The notes beneath the pieces were generated by a model, which was not told where the DNA came from, did not search any database, and saw only the letters and a list, made by a program, of their open reading frames with translations. Made by a program: the position numbers and the translations under genes. From Xestospongia bergquistia (lineage: Eukaryota; Porifera; Demospongiae; Haplosclerida; Petrosiidae): a DNA stretch of 64,000 bases. Each line of letters starts with the position of its first letter. The stretch's first letter is position 1. The DNA is taken from NCBI GenBank assembly GCA_963965975.1, contig OZ014412.1, forward strand, positions 6,264,501 to 6,328,500, given 5' to 3'. Below, piece after piece: positions 10,992 through 22,485 of the stretch.

Positions 10992-13900
10992 TTTCCTCCC
11001 ACCTTCTTTTGCACGAAGTGCGGGTTGCTCCAATTCCAATCGGGACAATCCATCAGCATTTGCATTTTCTTGTCCTTTTCTGTGCTCTACTGTAAATTGA
11101 TAGGGCTGAAGCGTCAGGCTCCACCTCATCAGTCTAGAGTTCCCTTCTTTAAACTTCTGTAGCCACTGGAGCGCTCGGTGGTCAGTCTGTATTATAAAAG
11201 GCTTTCCAATCAAATATACTGAAAAGGCTTGTACTCCTAGTTTTATTGCTAGACATTCTTTTTCCACCACAGCATACTTTCGTTCTCTGTCCAGCAGTTT
11301 CTTACTGAAGTAAGCAATAGGATAGTCATTTCCTAATGGGTCTCTCTGACTCAATACCACTCCAATCCCTACATCTGATGCATCTGTCTGCACAAGGAAT
11401 GTTAAATTAGGGTCTGGGTTCCGCATAACAGTTGATGAAGTGAGGGTAGTTTTCAGTTTCTCAAATGCTGTTTCTGCTGCAACACTCCATTCTATAGTCT
11501 CTGGCAATCCTTTCTTTGTAAGGTTAGTTAGTGGCTCAGCTATTTGGGCAAAATCTCTTATGAATCTCCTGTAATAACCAGTCATTCCCAAGAATGCTCG
11601 AACTTCCTTCTTCGTTGTTGGTCTCTTTAATTGTTTTATGGCCATGACCTTGCTCTGTTCAGGTCTAACACCTCCTCGACCAATGCGATGTCCAAGATAA
11701 GTGCATTCTGCTGCTCCAAATTCACACTTCTTTAGTTTCAGAGTTAATCCAGTGTCTTGTAGTCTTTCCAATACTTGCTGTAAGTGAACTAGATGTTCTT
11801 TCCAAGTTGAGCTATGAATTACAATGTCATCTAGGTATACACCAACAAAGTCATTAAGTCCTCTTAAGGTTTGGTCCATCATTCGTTGAAAAGACGCTGG
11901 TGCCCCACTTAGTCCAAAAGGCATCACAGTGAACTGAAATAACCCTAAAGGGCTGCTAAATGCAGTCTTCTCGCAATCCTGTTGGTCCATTGGTATCTGC
12001 CAATACCCTTTCGCTAGATCGAGAGTAGATATATATTTTGCATTCCCTATGGCATCTAACATCTCGTCAATTCTTGGCATGGGGTAGGCATCAAATTTGG
12101 TAATTGCATTCAATTTCCTGTAATCCACACAAATTCTATTACTGCCATCCTTCTTTTTAACCACAACAATTGGTGATGACCATTCACTGCTCGACTCCTC
12201 AATTAATCCATCCTTGAGCATGGTTTGCAGTTCATCACAGAGATCTTTCTTCAGGGCTGGAGGTATCCGATAAGGTCGTTGACGTATTGGGCCACTTCCA
12301 TTCGTCACAATCTTATGCACTGTTCTTTTAGCACGTCCAGGCTTCGGATCAATAACTTGCTTATATTGTTGTAGGAGTTTCTCTAATTCTTGTTTTTCTT
12401 TTCCTGTTAGTTGATCTCCTATTCGTGGCTCCCCTTCTTGCCATTCAGGACTTATCAACTCAGTGCTATCCTCCACAATACTAGTGTAACTTGTTTCTGT
12501 CCTAGGGTACCATTGTTTAAGCAAGTTACAATGGAATACCTTGGTCATGTTACGTTCAGGCATCTCTAACTCATAGTTGACACTTCCAATTCTCTTTTTG
12601 ATCCTGTATGGTCCTTGCCACTGCGCTTTAAACTTCTGTGTGCTATCTGGTAGTAATAGTAGAACTTGATCTCCAGGTATGTAGCTTTTCTCTCGAGCAT
12701 GCTGATCATACCATTGTTTCTGCTTTATTTGAGCCTTCTTCCAATTCTGTTGGGCTATCTCATGGGCTTCTTCCATACGTTGACGGAGTGACAAAACATA
12801 GCTGGTAATGTCGTTTTCTTTTGGTTGTGTTGCAATCCACTGATCCTTCAATATATCCATAGGTCCTTTCACATCTCTTGAATATAATAGTTCAAAGGGA
12901 CTGAATCCTGTGGTTTCCTGAGGAATTTCCCTGTAGGCAAATAGTACCAGGGGTAACATCTTATCCCATTGTCGTCTAGTGGATCTTGAAGTTTTCTTTA
13001 ACATGAGTTTCAGAGTCTGGTTCAGTCTCTCTACTAAACCATCAGTCTGTGGGTGATATGGGCTGGTGGTTATGGCTTTGATTCCCAACATCCGGTACAA
13101 TTCCTTCAGCAGTTCTGAAGTAAAGTTTGTGCCTTGATCTGTCAAAATTTCATTTGGTACTCCCACTCTGGAAAATAAATCCATAAGTTTATCAGCTACA
13201 CTTACAGCTGTAAATCTCCTGAGAGGGTATGCTTCTGGAAATCTTGTAGCATAGTCACTAATAACTAAAATGTACTGGTGTCCACTGGTTGTCTTTGGTA
13301 ATGGTCCTACTATATCCATTGCTATCCGTTCGAAGGGTTTGCCAATGATAGGCATCTTCACCAATGGCACTTTCATAGGTCGCCTAGCCACTTTCTGACA
13401 TTCTGGGCAGGATTGTACATAGGTCTTCACGTCCTTCGTTACTCCTGGCCACCAGAAACTTTTTCTAATTCTCTGAAGAGTTCGTTCAACTCCCATATGT
13501 CCAGCCATTGGCATGTCATGTGCCATTTTGAGAATATCGAACCGGTATTTTGTAGGCAGAACTATTTGAAGTTCCTTTTCATTAGGATTTCGTTTTGACT
13601 TCCACAGTCGACACAACACTCCATTTCTAATATCCACAGCCTGTGAATCCTCTCTTGCCTTCCAAGCTTGGATATCTGGATCCTTTTGCTGTGCCTCAAT
13701 GAGCTGATCTCTTGTGGCATTACATCCATTTCGTCTTTGGCGCTCTCGCCTTTTCTCTGCTCTGGTTTTGTTTATTCGTCCCCGTCCGGGTTCCTGAAAC
13801 AAAGTATCATCAAAATTAAATTCAATGTTCTCACAGATGGAGTTCTGATCCGTCTGATCACAGTCCCCATCAATCTTAGTTTTCTCAGTACTTTGATTTT

Positions 13901-15281
13901 CCTCCAGCACTTCTGTTGACAGTGATTCCAATTCTTCTCCTTCTTCAGAAGCTCTATCACTGCCACAACTGGACTCGAATTCCTTGGTGATCCCACCTTC
14001 CTTCACTCTCGATGACAACAACTCCTGATTTCTCCTAACTTGAGCTCTTGTCACCACAGCTCCAGCAAACTCTCGATTCATCTTTTCCCACATCGCCTTT
14101 CTCACTTGTCGTGGAAAGGTATCTAACAAAGGTATGCCAATTGGTGCATCTCTCCCCAACAGTACATCTTCGGGCACAACTTCTGACACAGCCACTTCCT
14201 GACTGAACTCTTGTTCCCCTTGTAGATGAATCGTCACTTTAGCCTTTGGGTATAAACGGGTAGATCCTCCAGAATCTGTAATTGTCACAGCATCTCCAGT
14301 ATAGTTCTCCTCTGTTACCATCCTTTGATGTATGATAGTGGTAGATGCTCCAGTGTCCAACACTATTCTGTCAGTAGGTATTCCATTCACAATACCTTTC
14401 CTTAACAAATCTCGGTAACTCATCTTTTGTCCAAATGATTTCTTAGGGCAATTCCTGGAAATGTGACCAATCTGACCACATTTGTAGCAAGTTACTTCTC
14501 TTCTTGAGGTGGACCTGGTTTCTGTTCTCCTACTAGGCTGACTGTTCCGTCCTTCCCTGATCTCAGGTCGGGAGGATGTAATAAATTTTCGTTCCATACC
14601 TTCCTCTTTTCGCTTCAGTTGGTATTCTTGAATGCACTGTTTTAGCTCCTCCACGGTATGAGGTCCTCGAGCATCTATTCGTGCTTGAAGGTCCCGGGGC
14701 AGACCAGTTTGTACCTGCTCCATCACTATCTCCCTTCGTACCTGCATTTCCAGTTCCTCCAATCGCTCTTTGTCAGACAAATCTGGGTTTGAAACCGGTA
14801 TCAGCCATCTTTTAACAAGAGCATCCACTCTTGAAACATGTTCAGCAATGTCGTTATCTATCTTGAATCTCATCTGTCGGAGCTTCACTCGACTTGCCTC
14901 TGGGTTGATCTCATAACGTTGGAGAATTGCTTGCTTGAGAATGGCATAAGGTGCTTTCGGTTCTACATCATTGTAAGCTGCTCCTGCTCTCCCAGTGAGC
15001 ACAGGTGCTAATTGTCGGGTCCACTCATCTTCGGGCATGTCATTAAGAATCATATGCCGTTCAAAGAGAGTCAGATAATCTTCAATATCCTCGTTTTCTC
15101 CCATGGTTCTGAACTTGGGAACGTTAGTACTTCTCTGAGTTTGATTCTGTTCCATCATTTGAGCCATCCTAGCCATTACATGTGTCAATTCTTCCATCTC
15201 TGTATTTTTCTTCGTTTTTGTTCTTCTCTTACTAACAGTTTCTTCGCTATCTGATACAGTAGATTGATACCTATAAGCCAT
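10941..15281 (-). CDS. Retrotransposon Gag-Pol polyprotein (Gag-PR-INT-RT-RNase H)
   Basis: 1446 residues in a single frame. Gag: residues 1-260, with a helical region around 60-225 like the Gag segment related to SCAN domains, and a CCHC knuckle at 265-278 (CYKCGQIGHISRNC). Protease: VLDTGAS near 308-313. Integrase: zinc-binding H/C segment about 588-628 ending CPEC, then the core with Asp656, Asp715 and Glu751 (D-x35-E), and a GPY-type motif near 890. Reverse transcriptase: about 1000-1200, with LDLAKGY (1087-1093), PFGL and YLDD (1149-1152). RNase H: TDAS (1299-1302), Glu near 1340, TDHRAL, NADGLSR. All catalytic residues are present. Integrase before RT is the opposite of most Ty3/gypsy elements and matches the Gmr1 type. 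Gag and Pol are fused without a frameshift. The ATG at 15281 starts the long frame about 190 bp after the 5' LTR. Confidence 0.95.
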   Translation of the reverse strand: MAYRYQSTVSDSEETVSKRRTKTKKNTEMEELTHVMARMAQMMEQNQTQRSTNVPKFRTMGENEDIEDYLTLFERHMILNDMPEDEWTRQLAPVLTGRAGAAYNDVEPKAPYAILKQAILQRYEINPEASRVKLRQMRFKIDNDIAEHVSRVDALVKRWLIPVSNPDLSDKERLEELEMQVRREIVMEQVQTGLPRDLQARIDARGPHTVEELKQCIQEYQLKRKEEGMERKFITSSRPEIREGRNSQPSRRTETRSTSRREVTCYKCGQIGHISRNCPKKSFGQKMSYRDLLRKGIVNGIPTDRIVLDTGASTTIIHQRMVTEENYTGDAVTITDSGGSTRLYPKAKVTIHLQGEQEFSQEVAVSEVVPEDVLLGRDAPIGIPLLDTFPRQVRKAMWEKMNREFAGAVVTRAQVRRNQELLSSRVKEGGITKEFESSCGSDRASEEGEELESLSTEVLEENQSTEKTKIDGDCDQTDQNSICENIEFNFDDTLFQEPGRGRINKTRAEKRRERQRRNGCNATRDQLIEAQQKDPDIQAWKAREDSQAVDIRNGVLCRLWKSKRNPNEKELQIVLPTKYRFDILKMAHDMPMAGHMGVERTLQRIRKSFWWPGVTKDVKTYVQSCPECQKVARRPMKVPLVKMPIIGKPFERIAMDIVGPLPKTTSGHQYILVISDYATRFPEAYPLRRFTAVSVADKLMDLFSRVGVPNEILTDQGTNFTSELLKELYRMLGIKAITTSPYHPQTDGLVERLNQTLKLMLKKTSRSTRRQWDKMLPLVLFAYREIPQETTGFSPFELLYSRDVKGPMDILKDQWIATQPKENDITSYVLSLRQRMEEAHEIAQQNWKKAQIKQKQWYDQHAREKSYIPGDQVLLLLPDSTQKFKAQWQGPYRIKKRIGSVNYELEMPERNMTKVFHCNLLKQWYPRTETSYTSIVEDSTELISPEWQEGEPRIGDQLTGKEKQELEKLLQQYKQVIDPKPGRAKRTVHKIVTNGSGPIRQRPYRIPPALKKDLCDELQTMLKDGLIEESSSEWSSPIVVVKKKDGSNRICVDYRKLNAITKFDAYPMPRIDEMLDAIGNAKYISTLDLAKGYWQIPMDQQDCEKTAFSSPLGLFQFTVMPFGLSGAPASFQRMMDQTLRGLNDFVGVYLDDIVIHSSTWKEHLVHLQQVLERLQDTGLTLKLKKCEFGAAECTYLGHRIGRGGVRPEQSKVMAIKQLKRPTTKKEVRAFLGMTGYYRRFIRDFAQIAEPLTNLTKKGLPETIEWSVAAETAFEKLKTTLTSSTVMRNPDPNLTFLVQTDASDVGIGVVLSQRDPLGNDYPIAYFSKKLLDRERKYAVVEKECLAIKLGVQAFSVYLIGKPFIIQTDHRALQWLQKFKEGNSRLMRWSLTLQPYQFTVEHRKGQENANADGLSRLELEQPALRAKEGGRKCDKSELEDQMEDVYDQ
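10992..11010 (-). other. Polypurine tract
   Basis: On the minus strand AAAAGAAGGTGGGAGGAAA directly precedes the 3' LTR and is purine except for one T, as expected for the plus-strand primer of reverse transcription. It lies inside the coding frame, in the codons for AKEGGRK. Confidence 0.75.
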
Positions 15282-15453
15282 TTGAAGTGTCTCTCGAAGG
15301 TTTTGATATTATTGTAGTTCGATGAACGTTGTAATCCAAATTGTACTCGTTCGTTCACGAAGGTTCAGTCTTATTGTAATTCGATGAGCGTCGTAATCCG
15401 AATTCTACTCGTTCGTCCACTGGGCGGTTCTCTTCTGTCTTCCGTTCGAAGTG

Positions 15454-15471
15454 ATCCCACCCCAGCCACCA
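15454..15471 (-). other. Primer-binding site candidate
   Basis: On the minus strand TGGTGGCTGGGGTGGGAT starts 3 nt after the 5' LTR. It begins TGG, complementary to a tRNA CCA end, and its complement looks like a tRNA acceptor and T-stem. I cannot name the tRNA from sequence alone. Confidence 0.7.
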
Positions 15472-15474
15472 AAA

Positions 15475-15761
15475 TGTCGGACGCGCTCGATAATTGACCC
15501 CGTCTGGGTTAAATAATCTTGATTTTAAAATAATAAGTTAAGTATAATATCCAGACTTCAGACTGACTTGAAATGAATGTGAATGGGTTTAAATAGTGAA
15601 CTTAGTGGTCTCATGATTAAAACAATATGATTGGTTAATGTAGCGTGGGAAAATAAAATACAATGAATATGATTGGTCCTTTAATACAATGAATCTGATT
15701 GGTCCATTATTTATTGATCATAAACATCCTCCATTTGATCCTCTAGCTCACTTTTGTCACA
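15475..15761 (-). repeat. 5' LTR of the retrotransposon
   Basis: The 287-bp terminal repeat at the upstream end of the minus-oriented element, reading the same as 10705-10991. The promoter for the element should be here; no TATA box was assigned. Confidence 0.95.
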
Positions 15762-16196
15762 ATAGTTAAATCGAAATCTTGAATAGCTTAATCCAAGGGC
15801 TAAAGTTTCTTTGATTTACTGATAGAGAAGAATTGTCATTTGAAGATTACTTTGAAAATATAAAAAACTTCTCTTCAGAATGATAAAGTACATAATCAAA
15901 TATTGAAGTGTTAGTTGTATTTTTGTTTTTCATCAACAATTGAGTCACTTGCTGATAAGGTTTTTAACTGTCTTGATTCTAATAAAGGCAGTTCCATCTC
16001 CTATGATGAGTGGCAAATCTATATTGTGCTTCTCAATTTTCACTCAATAGAGGCAATGAGGCAAATATTTGATACATTGGATACCAATGGTGATGGTAAA
16101 TTGAACAGAGAAGAGTTTGATCAAGTCAATAGATCTTTCTGGCTCAATACCCCATGTGCTGATACTACTGACATCATGTATGGACCTGTTAACTAG

Positions 16197-17769
16197 AACA
16201 GGAATTCTTGAAATCTCCATTATAATTAGTTTTGTATGCTTCCCCCTTTTCATTAAAAATTATAATAAACTTGTTTTAGAATTAAATCTTCCACAATAGC
16301 TATACACAAGTCATTGATTGTTTTAACAAAACTCGTAGTTACTTTGGTTGCATACATACCTACAAAATACATTGAAAAACGACATATACTTTTTTCATTA
16401 CTGATATAATTACTAAGGAATTACTGCTCATCTTCTTTAACAAATGACTCATCAGAAGTACGAGTATGTTGATATGTGGGCTGTCTTGATATAGTGACAG
16501 CTATCATATATAGACCAAGCATCAATGAAAATATTATGTTTAACTAATGAGACATTAAAAAGAATCTTTATAGCTCTGACATTTACTACATGACTGTCAA
16601 GTTTCAATCTGTATATTAGTTAATGTTATGTTTACTACTTCTAAGTGTCTCATATGCAATCTAAATGACTATTATATTCATTGAATCAACCAATTAATTT
16701 TTTCCAGACTAACTTTAATTTTAAATGTCACACTTGCAAATGTGAAGTTGGTAAATACAATATCTTTGTTCGTATGGACAATAGTTAGCAATAACATCCT
16801 TCACTTCAGAAAAATCAAGCATCAAAAGCTATATTGCATTGTATTAATAAGATAAATTTTCCTTGCATGTAGCACATCATGTTATACTCAAAGAGTGTCT
16901 TGACTATCTATATAATATGAGTCAATCAATATCAGAACAGATGTATAATTAATTGTTAATTGATACTCTAGCATTTTATTTTAGAGCTCACATTCAATAA
17001 GCATCTTCCAAGTTAATTTATTATACACTTGTGCTAATACATTTTGTGCACTGACTTACAATAGCTACAATACAATTCAAGCTAATGAATCATGTACACT
17101 CCTTCATTGCATACAGTGTATTATATTGTATGATAATAAGATATATCACTGTTATAATAGATTGGTTGTTTTAACCAACTCATGCTCACTGTGATTGTGT
17201 ACAAAATACATTGAAAAGTGTTGACAACATAAACTGCTTTGATTAGTAATGCAATTAATATGGAATTGATAATACATTTACTCGGCATCTCAGTCAGGAT
17301 AAGTATGTGGTCTATAGAACTGTTCTTTTATAAATTCAATAATTAGAGGCTTAAAAACACAGGGATACCATCCATGAAAATTCTTTTGTTTAATTTTTTT
17401 GTTTGTGACACTAATGAACACAATCTTTATAACTCTTACATTTAATTAATTTATTGCCACATGTCAGTCATTATATTAGTTATGAAAACAATGTGATGTT
17501 TACTACTTCTAGGTGTCTTATATCCTATCTAAATGACTATTATATTGGTTAAATCAATTTTTCAGAGTAACTATAATTCAAACATAATACACATACAATG
17601 TTAAGTTGTTATAATGTACTAAATATTTAGTAATAGCAGACATTCTCCTCTGAAATATCAAAAATCATATGCTATATTGCATTGTATCAATGAGAGAATG
17701 TACAGTTATGATTATAAATTTCTCTCACATGTAATACATGCATATTATACTCAAGAAGTAACTTTGGCT
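16197..17769. other. 3' flank and spacer of EF-hand copy 2
   Basis: Family 3' flank, then several repeats of the family's intergenic blocks (near 16500, 17050-17290 and 17330-17700). They contain the AATCATGTACACTCCTTCATTG and CAATCTAAATGACTATTATATT words seen throughout the array. No gene. Confidence 0.5.
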
Positions 17770-17936
17770 ATATATATATATATATATATAGAACAGAATT
17801 AAAGGACAAAAGAACAGAGCTCTCGCTGTGTTGCTGTTACTCCGAGTTTCACGCGTTATGCGATCGTCAGACAGCATAACGTCAGACATCGAGCACTCTT
17901 CAACAGACTTAGATACTTCAGTATATTATATATATA
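17770..17936. other. GC-richer island between TA tracts with an 8-bp inverted repeat
   Basis: About 130 bp (17791-17920) of clearly higher GC content lies between (TA)n at 17770-17790 and a short TA run after 17920. It contains CGTTATGC (17854-17861) and its inverse complement GCATAACG (17874-17881), forming a stem with a 12-nt loop. It has no counterpart elsewhere in the window. It may be a short non-autonomous insertion into a TA target; the identity is unknown. Confidence 0.4.
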
Positions 17937-18049
17937 GTAATCAATCAATATACACACATTGATACATATTAATTGATAGTTTGACACTAAAAGGTGAAAA
18001 CTTTATCATGTCGTATTACTGTATGAGAGTTCAGATACATTAGCATGAC

Positions 18050-18440
18050 CCAAACATTTTACCAGTAGTAGCAGCACCAGTAGCATTGAGATAGAATCTT
18101 CTGGTAATAGTAATGAATTCTTCCAGGCTCAGTATTTCATACATTATCATTAGTATCCATTTCATTGATCACTTGCATTATTTCTTCTGATGTACCAAAG
18201 TTGATAAACCTCATGTAGATCAATTCACCACTCAACATATGAGATAAAACCATCTTTATCAGAGTCAATATAGTTAAATAAATCCTCATTAATATCATCA
18301 GAAAGTGAAGTGAAGGTTGATAAATACATCAATATGTTTTTTATATTTTGAAATATTCTTCAAATGTCATTTCCTTGCCATCATCAATGCCAAAGCTTTC
18401 TCTTATCTTTTTGAGCCTATGACTCATTGTCTATAGATAT
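18050..18440 (-). pseudogene. EF-hand gene relic, minus strand
   Basis: The minus strand shows a decayed exon 3 (18330 down to 18055, with EF3 near 18260 and EF4 near 18150), exon 2 traces near 18350-18390 and an exon 1-like trace near 18395-18440. No open frame remains. It shares its organisation with the relic at 9283-9835. Confidence 0.7.
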
Positions 18441-19049
18441 TGAGTACTATTAAGAAGTAAGGACAAATGAAGTACAAATGGTTTATCAGCAGTGTTTCTG
18501 TTAACTGTATTGATTAGTAACAAAATTAATATGGAATTGACAGTTCATTTACTTCATGAAACAACTTATCAGAAAGGATATGTATGTCATATGTAAAATT
18601 GTCCTGTTATAAATTCAATAATAAGAGCCCTCACACACAGAGCCAACATCAATGAAAATTAACTAATGAGTTATTAAAGTAATTACATGTAAATTGGTAT
18701 TTGGAAAACATTGAAGGTGACTCATAAAAGATGTCTCATTGTGGTGATTGTGTATGAAAATGTGTTATAAAGAATTGTGTACAGATATTAAAACTAATCT
18801 GTTTCACATTGTTATTTTATCATTGTAATCATTTATGAATAAAGTTCCTTACAACACTTAAACAATGATGAATTTTCGACCAATATATCACATTCAGTGA
18901 TTTCACGAAATAATTGGTGCCTCATTTCAGTGATTTCATAAAATCACTAGAGTTTTTAGTGAATTTATGAAGTGAAAAAGTGATTTCACAAACTCCCTGA
19001 AAGTTTCAGGGATTTTGCAAAATCCCTGTATACACAATCTTACTGTAAC

Positions 19050-19097
<48 letters not shown>

Positions 19098-19939
19098 CTT
19101 TAATATGGTAGCATAGAATGATTCAAATATATATTTAAATAACAGCATGATAATGAAGGGCTATCAAAATGATATTACCTAATTATTTTAGTGTCTCTGT
19201 TATGAAGTGAAGCTATGGGTTCCAGGTTTTCTATGTTACAATGTAATTGGTTCACGTTTCAGTGATTTTTGATATTCGTGAGTACTTTGTCATTGAAAAT
19301 CATTGGAACCACTGGATATTATCATCTATCAATTATCTATGATCAAAAAATACTAGGATCTACAATGTGGATCTACAATACATTTATTAATACATGTGTA
19401 ATAAATATTATAAAGTAGCCATGTCCATACACAGTTACCCACTTGTCTATGTAATAAGAGTTTATGTCAATCTGATAGAAAGTAGTTCGCAATATCTTCA
19501 TGACTTGTCTAGGTTAGTGAAATTTTATGAAATACAATTCAATATGACCTTTTTTCTTATAACACTAAATAATTAGTGCTTTTTTAAAATTATAATAAAG
19601 TTGTTAGTAATACAGAATTGACATAGTAATTAGTAAAAAGGATGTGGTATGCAATGTAAGTAAGAACAAAAGAAGTACGCACAAGAGGATGTCTTTACTG
19701 AGAAACAGTTATTAGTAATGTCTGTAACATTGCCATTATCTTATCTACTAGTCCTGAGAGGATTAGTAGATTAATTTGATCATGATTGGCTGCAGTGGTC
19801 AAGTTAAATAAATTCAATCATGGCTAATTTACCATAATAATGTAGCATATGTGGTTTACTGTCTCAATATTGATACTATTGACTTCATGACCTCAACAGA
19901 TTACATGAAATCTCAATTAGTTTTATATGTTCTCTCCTT
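18441..19939. other. Spacer with a (TG)n microsatellite
   Basis: Family intergenic blocks (AATTGACAGTTCATTTACTTCATG...GCCAACATCAATGAAAATT). Near 18880-19020 a local cluster of inverted, degenerate TGATTTCA/CAAAATCCCTG words appears. A (TG)n run lies at 19053-19096. No gene seen. Confidence 0.45.
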
Positions 19940-19959
19940 TTTTAAAAGTTAGAATAAAC

Positions 19960-20433
19960 TTGTTACAGATGAGATGTCTCACAATAGCTACAATACAAGT
20001 CAAACTGATGAATCATGTACACTCCTTCATTGGATACAGTGTAATATATTGTATGATAATAAGATATATCACTGTTATAATAGGTTGGTTGTTTAACCAA
20101 CTCATGGTCACTCTAGTTGTATATATGACTGCAAAATACACTGAAAAGTATTAACAACAGGTGATGTTTTGATTAGTAATATGGAATTAACATATTAATT
20201 AGTAAAAAGTACACAGTATAAGTATATAAGTAAGGACCAAAGAAGTACACACAAGAGGATTTTTTTGCTTAGAAACAGTTATTAGTAATGTCCTTAACAT
20301 TGTCATTATCTTATCTAGTAGCCCTGAGAGGAAATCTTAGATTAATTTGATCAAGATTGGCTTCAGTGGTCAAGTTAAATCATGACTAATTAACCATACT
20401 CATATAGCAGATGTGGCTTACTGTCTCAATAGA

Positions 20434-20468
<35 letters not shown>

Positions 20469-20863
20469 CTTAATGGTAGCATAGAATGTTATAAATATAT
20501 CATTAAGGAACATCATGATAAACAAGAGCTATCAAAGTGATATTACATAATTCTTTCAGTGTCTCTATTATGAAATAAAACTATGGGTTGCAGGTTTTTC
20601 ATGTTATAATGTAATCAGTTCAGTATTCCATGATTTGTGATCTCGATGAGTACTTAATCATTGAAACCCATTACAAATAACGGAACCCATCGGAACAACG
20701 GGATATTAGTATCCATTTACATCCACCATTATCTTTGATTTTAAATACCAGAATCTACAATGTTACATGCATACTAAAAATTATAAAACAGCCATACTTA
20801 CACATGGTTGCATGTGTCTACTTTATAAACATTTGTGTCTATGTTATTGCATATATAGTGTGT

Positions 20864-20895
<32 letters not shown>

Positions 20896-21643
20896 GGCTT
20901 TAATGCTAGCTTAGAATGTTTTAAACATATCATGGAAGAACAGCATGATAAAAAAAGATATTTAATAGTTATCCAAGTGATGTTACATAATTCTTCCAAT
21001 GTATCTATTGTAAAATGAAACTATAGGTTCCTTGATAAAAAATACCAGGATCTACCATGTGGTCTCCACAGTTATTATTTCTAATGTAATAAAAGTTATA
21101 AAAAAGTCATGTTCACGCACAGTTACTCACTTGTCTATGTAATAAGAGTTTATGTCCATATGTTATATGGAAAGTGGCTCTCAATATGTTCATGACTTGT
21201 TTAGGTTAGCTATCTTTCTTTTTCTTATAACACATATCCTTCATTGATTTCTCCTTTGGAACCAAACAAAAGGTTTATTAACAATGTTTCTGTTAACTGT
21301 TTGAATAGTAATATAATTAATATGGAATTGACAATTTATTTATTTTGACAAACAACTTCTCAAAAGGACACATATGTGGTATGTAGAATTGTCCTATTAT
21401 AAATTCCACAGTAAAATCAACGCACACAGGGCCAACATCAAGTTTTTGTGTCTAACTAATGAATGACACATTAAACAGAATCTCCATAGCTCTGACATTA
21501 CTACATGACTGTCAAGTGTTAATCAGGTTTAACAGCAGTGTTTCTGTTAACCAGGGTTAATCATATTGTAGTATATTGGGACTTATTATATTGTGTTATG
21601 TATGCATTGTAATTATTGGTAATGATTTGTGACATCATTGAGA

Positions 21644-21674
<31 letters not shown>

Positions 21675-22480
21675 TGTTATCTGCCATTATTGTTCGGAGA
21701 TTTAAGATTTTCAATTCAGTGAAATACCTAAGGTAGTCGTGGTAGACGTACAACTGGTGACGAGGCTGGAATAATGAAATCTATTGAAATCATTGGATAT
21801 TACCATCCATCAATTATCTATGATCAATAAAACTGGGATTTACTATGTGGTTTCTGCAATTATTAATACATGTGTAATAAATATAAAAAGTAGCCATGCC
21901 CACACATAGTTATCCATTTGTCTATGTAATAATAGTTTGTGTCTATTTGGTAGAAAGAGGTTCTTAAGATTTTCATAATTTGTCCAGTGATATTTTATGA
22001 AACACAATCTTACGTTATCTTTCCTTTTTTATAACACTAGAATAATTAGCACTAAAAGGATCATATCCTTCACTAATTTTATCTCTGGAAGATAATGAAT
22101 GGTTTATCAGCAGTGTTTTGTTAACTTTTTTGATAAGAAACATAATTTATATGGAATTGACAATTCATGTATTTAAACAACTTCTCAGAAGGACATGTAT
22201 GTGGACTGTAGGATTGTCCTGTTATAAATTCAATAATAAGAGCCAACATCAATAATAATTATTGTGTCTAACTAATAAGACATTAAAATCATTATGTAGT
22301 ATTTCAAAAATATTGAGGGTGACTCAATTAAAATGTTTAATTCTAGTTTCTATTGTAATATGACATGACATGACATACTATGCATTGACATGTTATGGAT
22401 TGGTATCATGTAGTTTAGGTGGGTGTTAAGAGAAACCATAAACCTGTTAATAAGATAATTGTTATTCTCAGGGCTACTGA
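19960..22480. repeat. Segmental duplication, copy A (partner 28365-30930)
   Basis: About 2.5 kb, from the 3' flank of a lost EF-hand copy through several intergenic blocks to the promoter region of the copy at 22486. It is repeated almost base for base at 28365-30930, including the TA tracts at 20432 and 21652 and the CATA repeats near 20866. Differences are mainly microsatellite length and scattered substitutions. No coding gene inside. Confidence 0.85.
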
Positions 22481-22485
22481 TTAAA

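Larger units (their letters stand above)
10705..15761 (-). mobile_element. Intact Gmr1-like Ty3/gypsy LTR retrotransposon, minus orientation
   Basis: A 5057-bp element bounded by two 287-bp LTRs (10705-10991 and 15475-15761). They start TGTCGG, end GTCACA on the plus strand, and show no difference when read side by side. The 5-bp target duplication ATAGT flanks it at 10700-10704 and 15762-15766. Inside is one uninterrupted polyprotein frame with integrase ahead of reverse transcriptase, the order known for the Gmr1 group of Ty3/gypsy elements. A primer-binding site follows the 5' LTR and a purine tract precedes the 3' LTR. No envelope-like frame is present. Matching LTRs, intact frame and clear target duplication point to a recent insertion. 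Confidence 0.95.
10399..16196 (+). pseudogene. EF-hand family copy 2, split by an LTR retrotransposon
   Basis: Exon 1 is 10399-10660, exon 2 begins at 15787 and exon 3 is 15933-16196. The element at 10705-15761 sits in intron 1, about 20 bp before the acceptor. The gene is also broken on its own account: an A is missing in the AAAAATTTTT run of exon 1 (frameshift), exon 2 has TGA in place of GGA (near 15812) and a further one-base insertion, the acceptor before exon 3 has lost its AG (TTTTTCATCAACA instead of TTCCAGTCAACA), and 12 bases are missing in exon 3. EF4 remains canonical (DTNGDGKLNREE). It was probably already dead or dying when the element landed. Confidence 0.88.

Noticed and set aside
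13413-13919. Plus-strand frames inside the retrotransposon
   Set aside because: Antisense shadows of the polyprotein.
19394-19576. Small plus-strand frames in intergenic blocks (also near 20767, 28365, 43920)
   Set aside because: They lie in repeated non-coding flanks, have no domains and do not stay open in the other copies.
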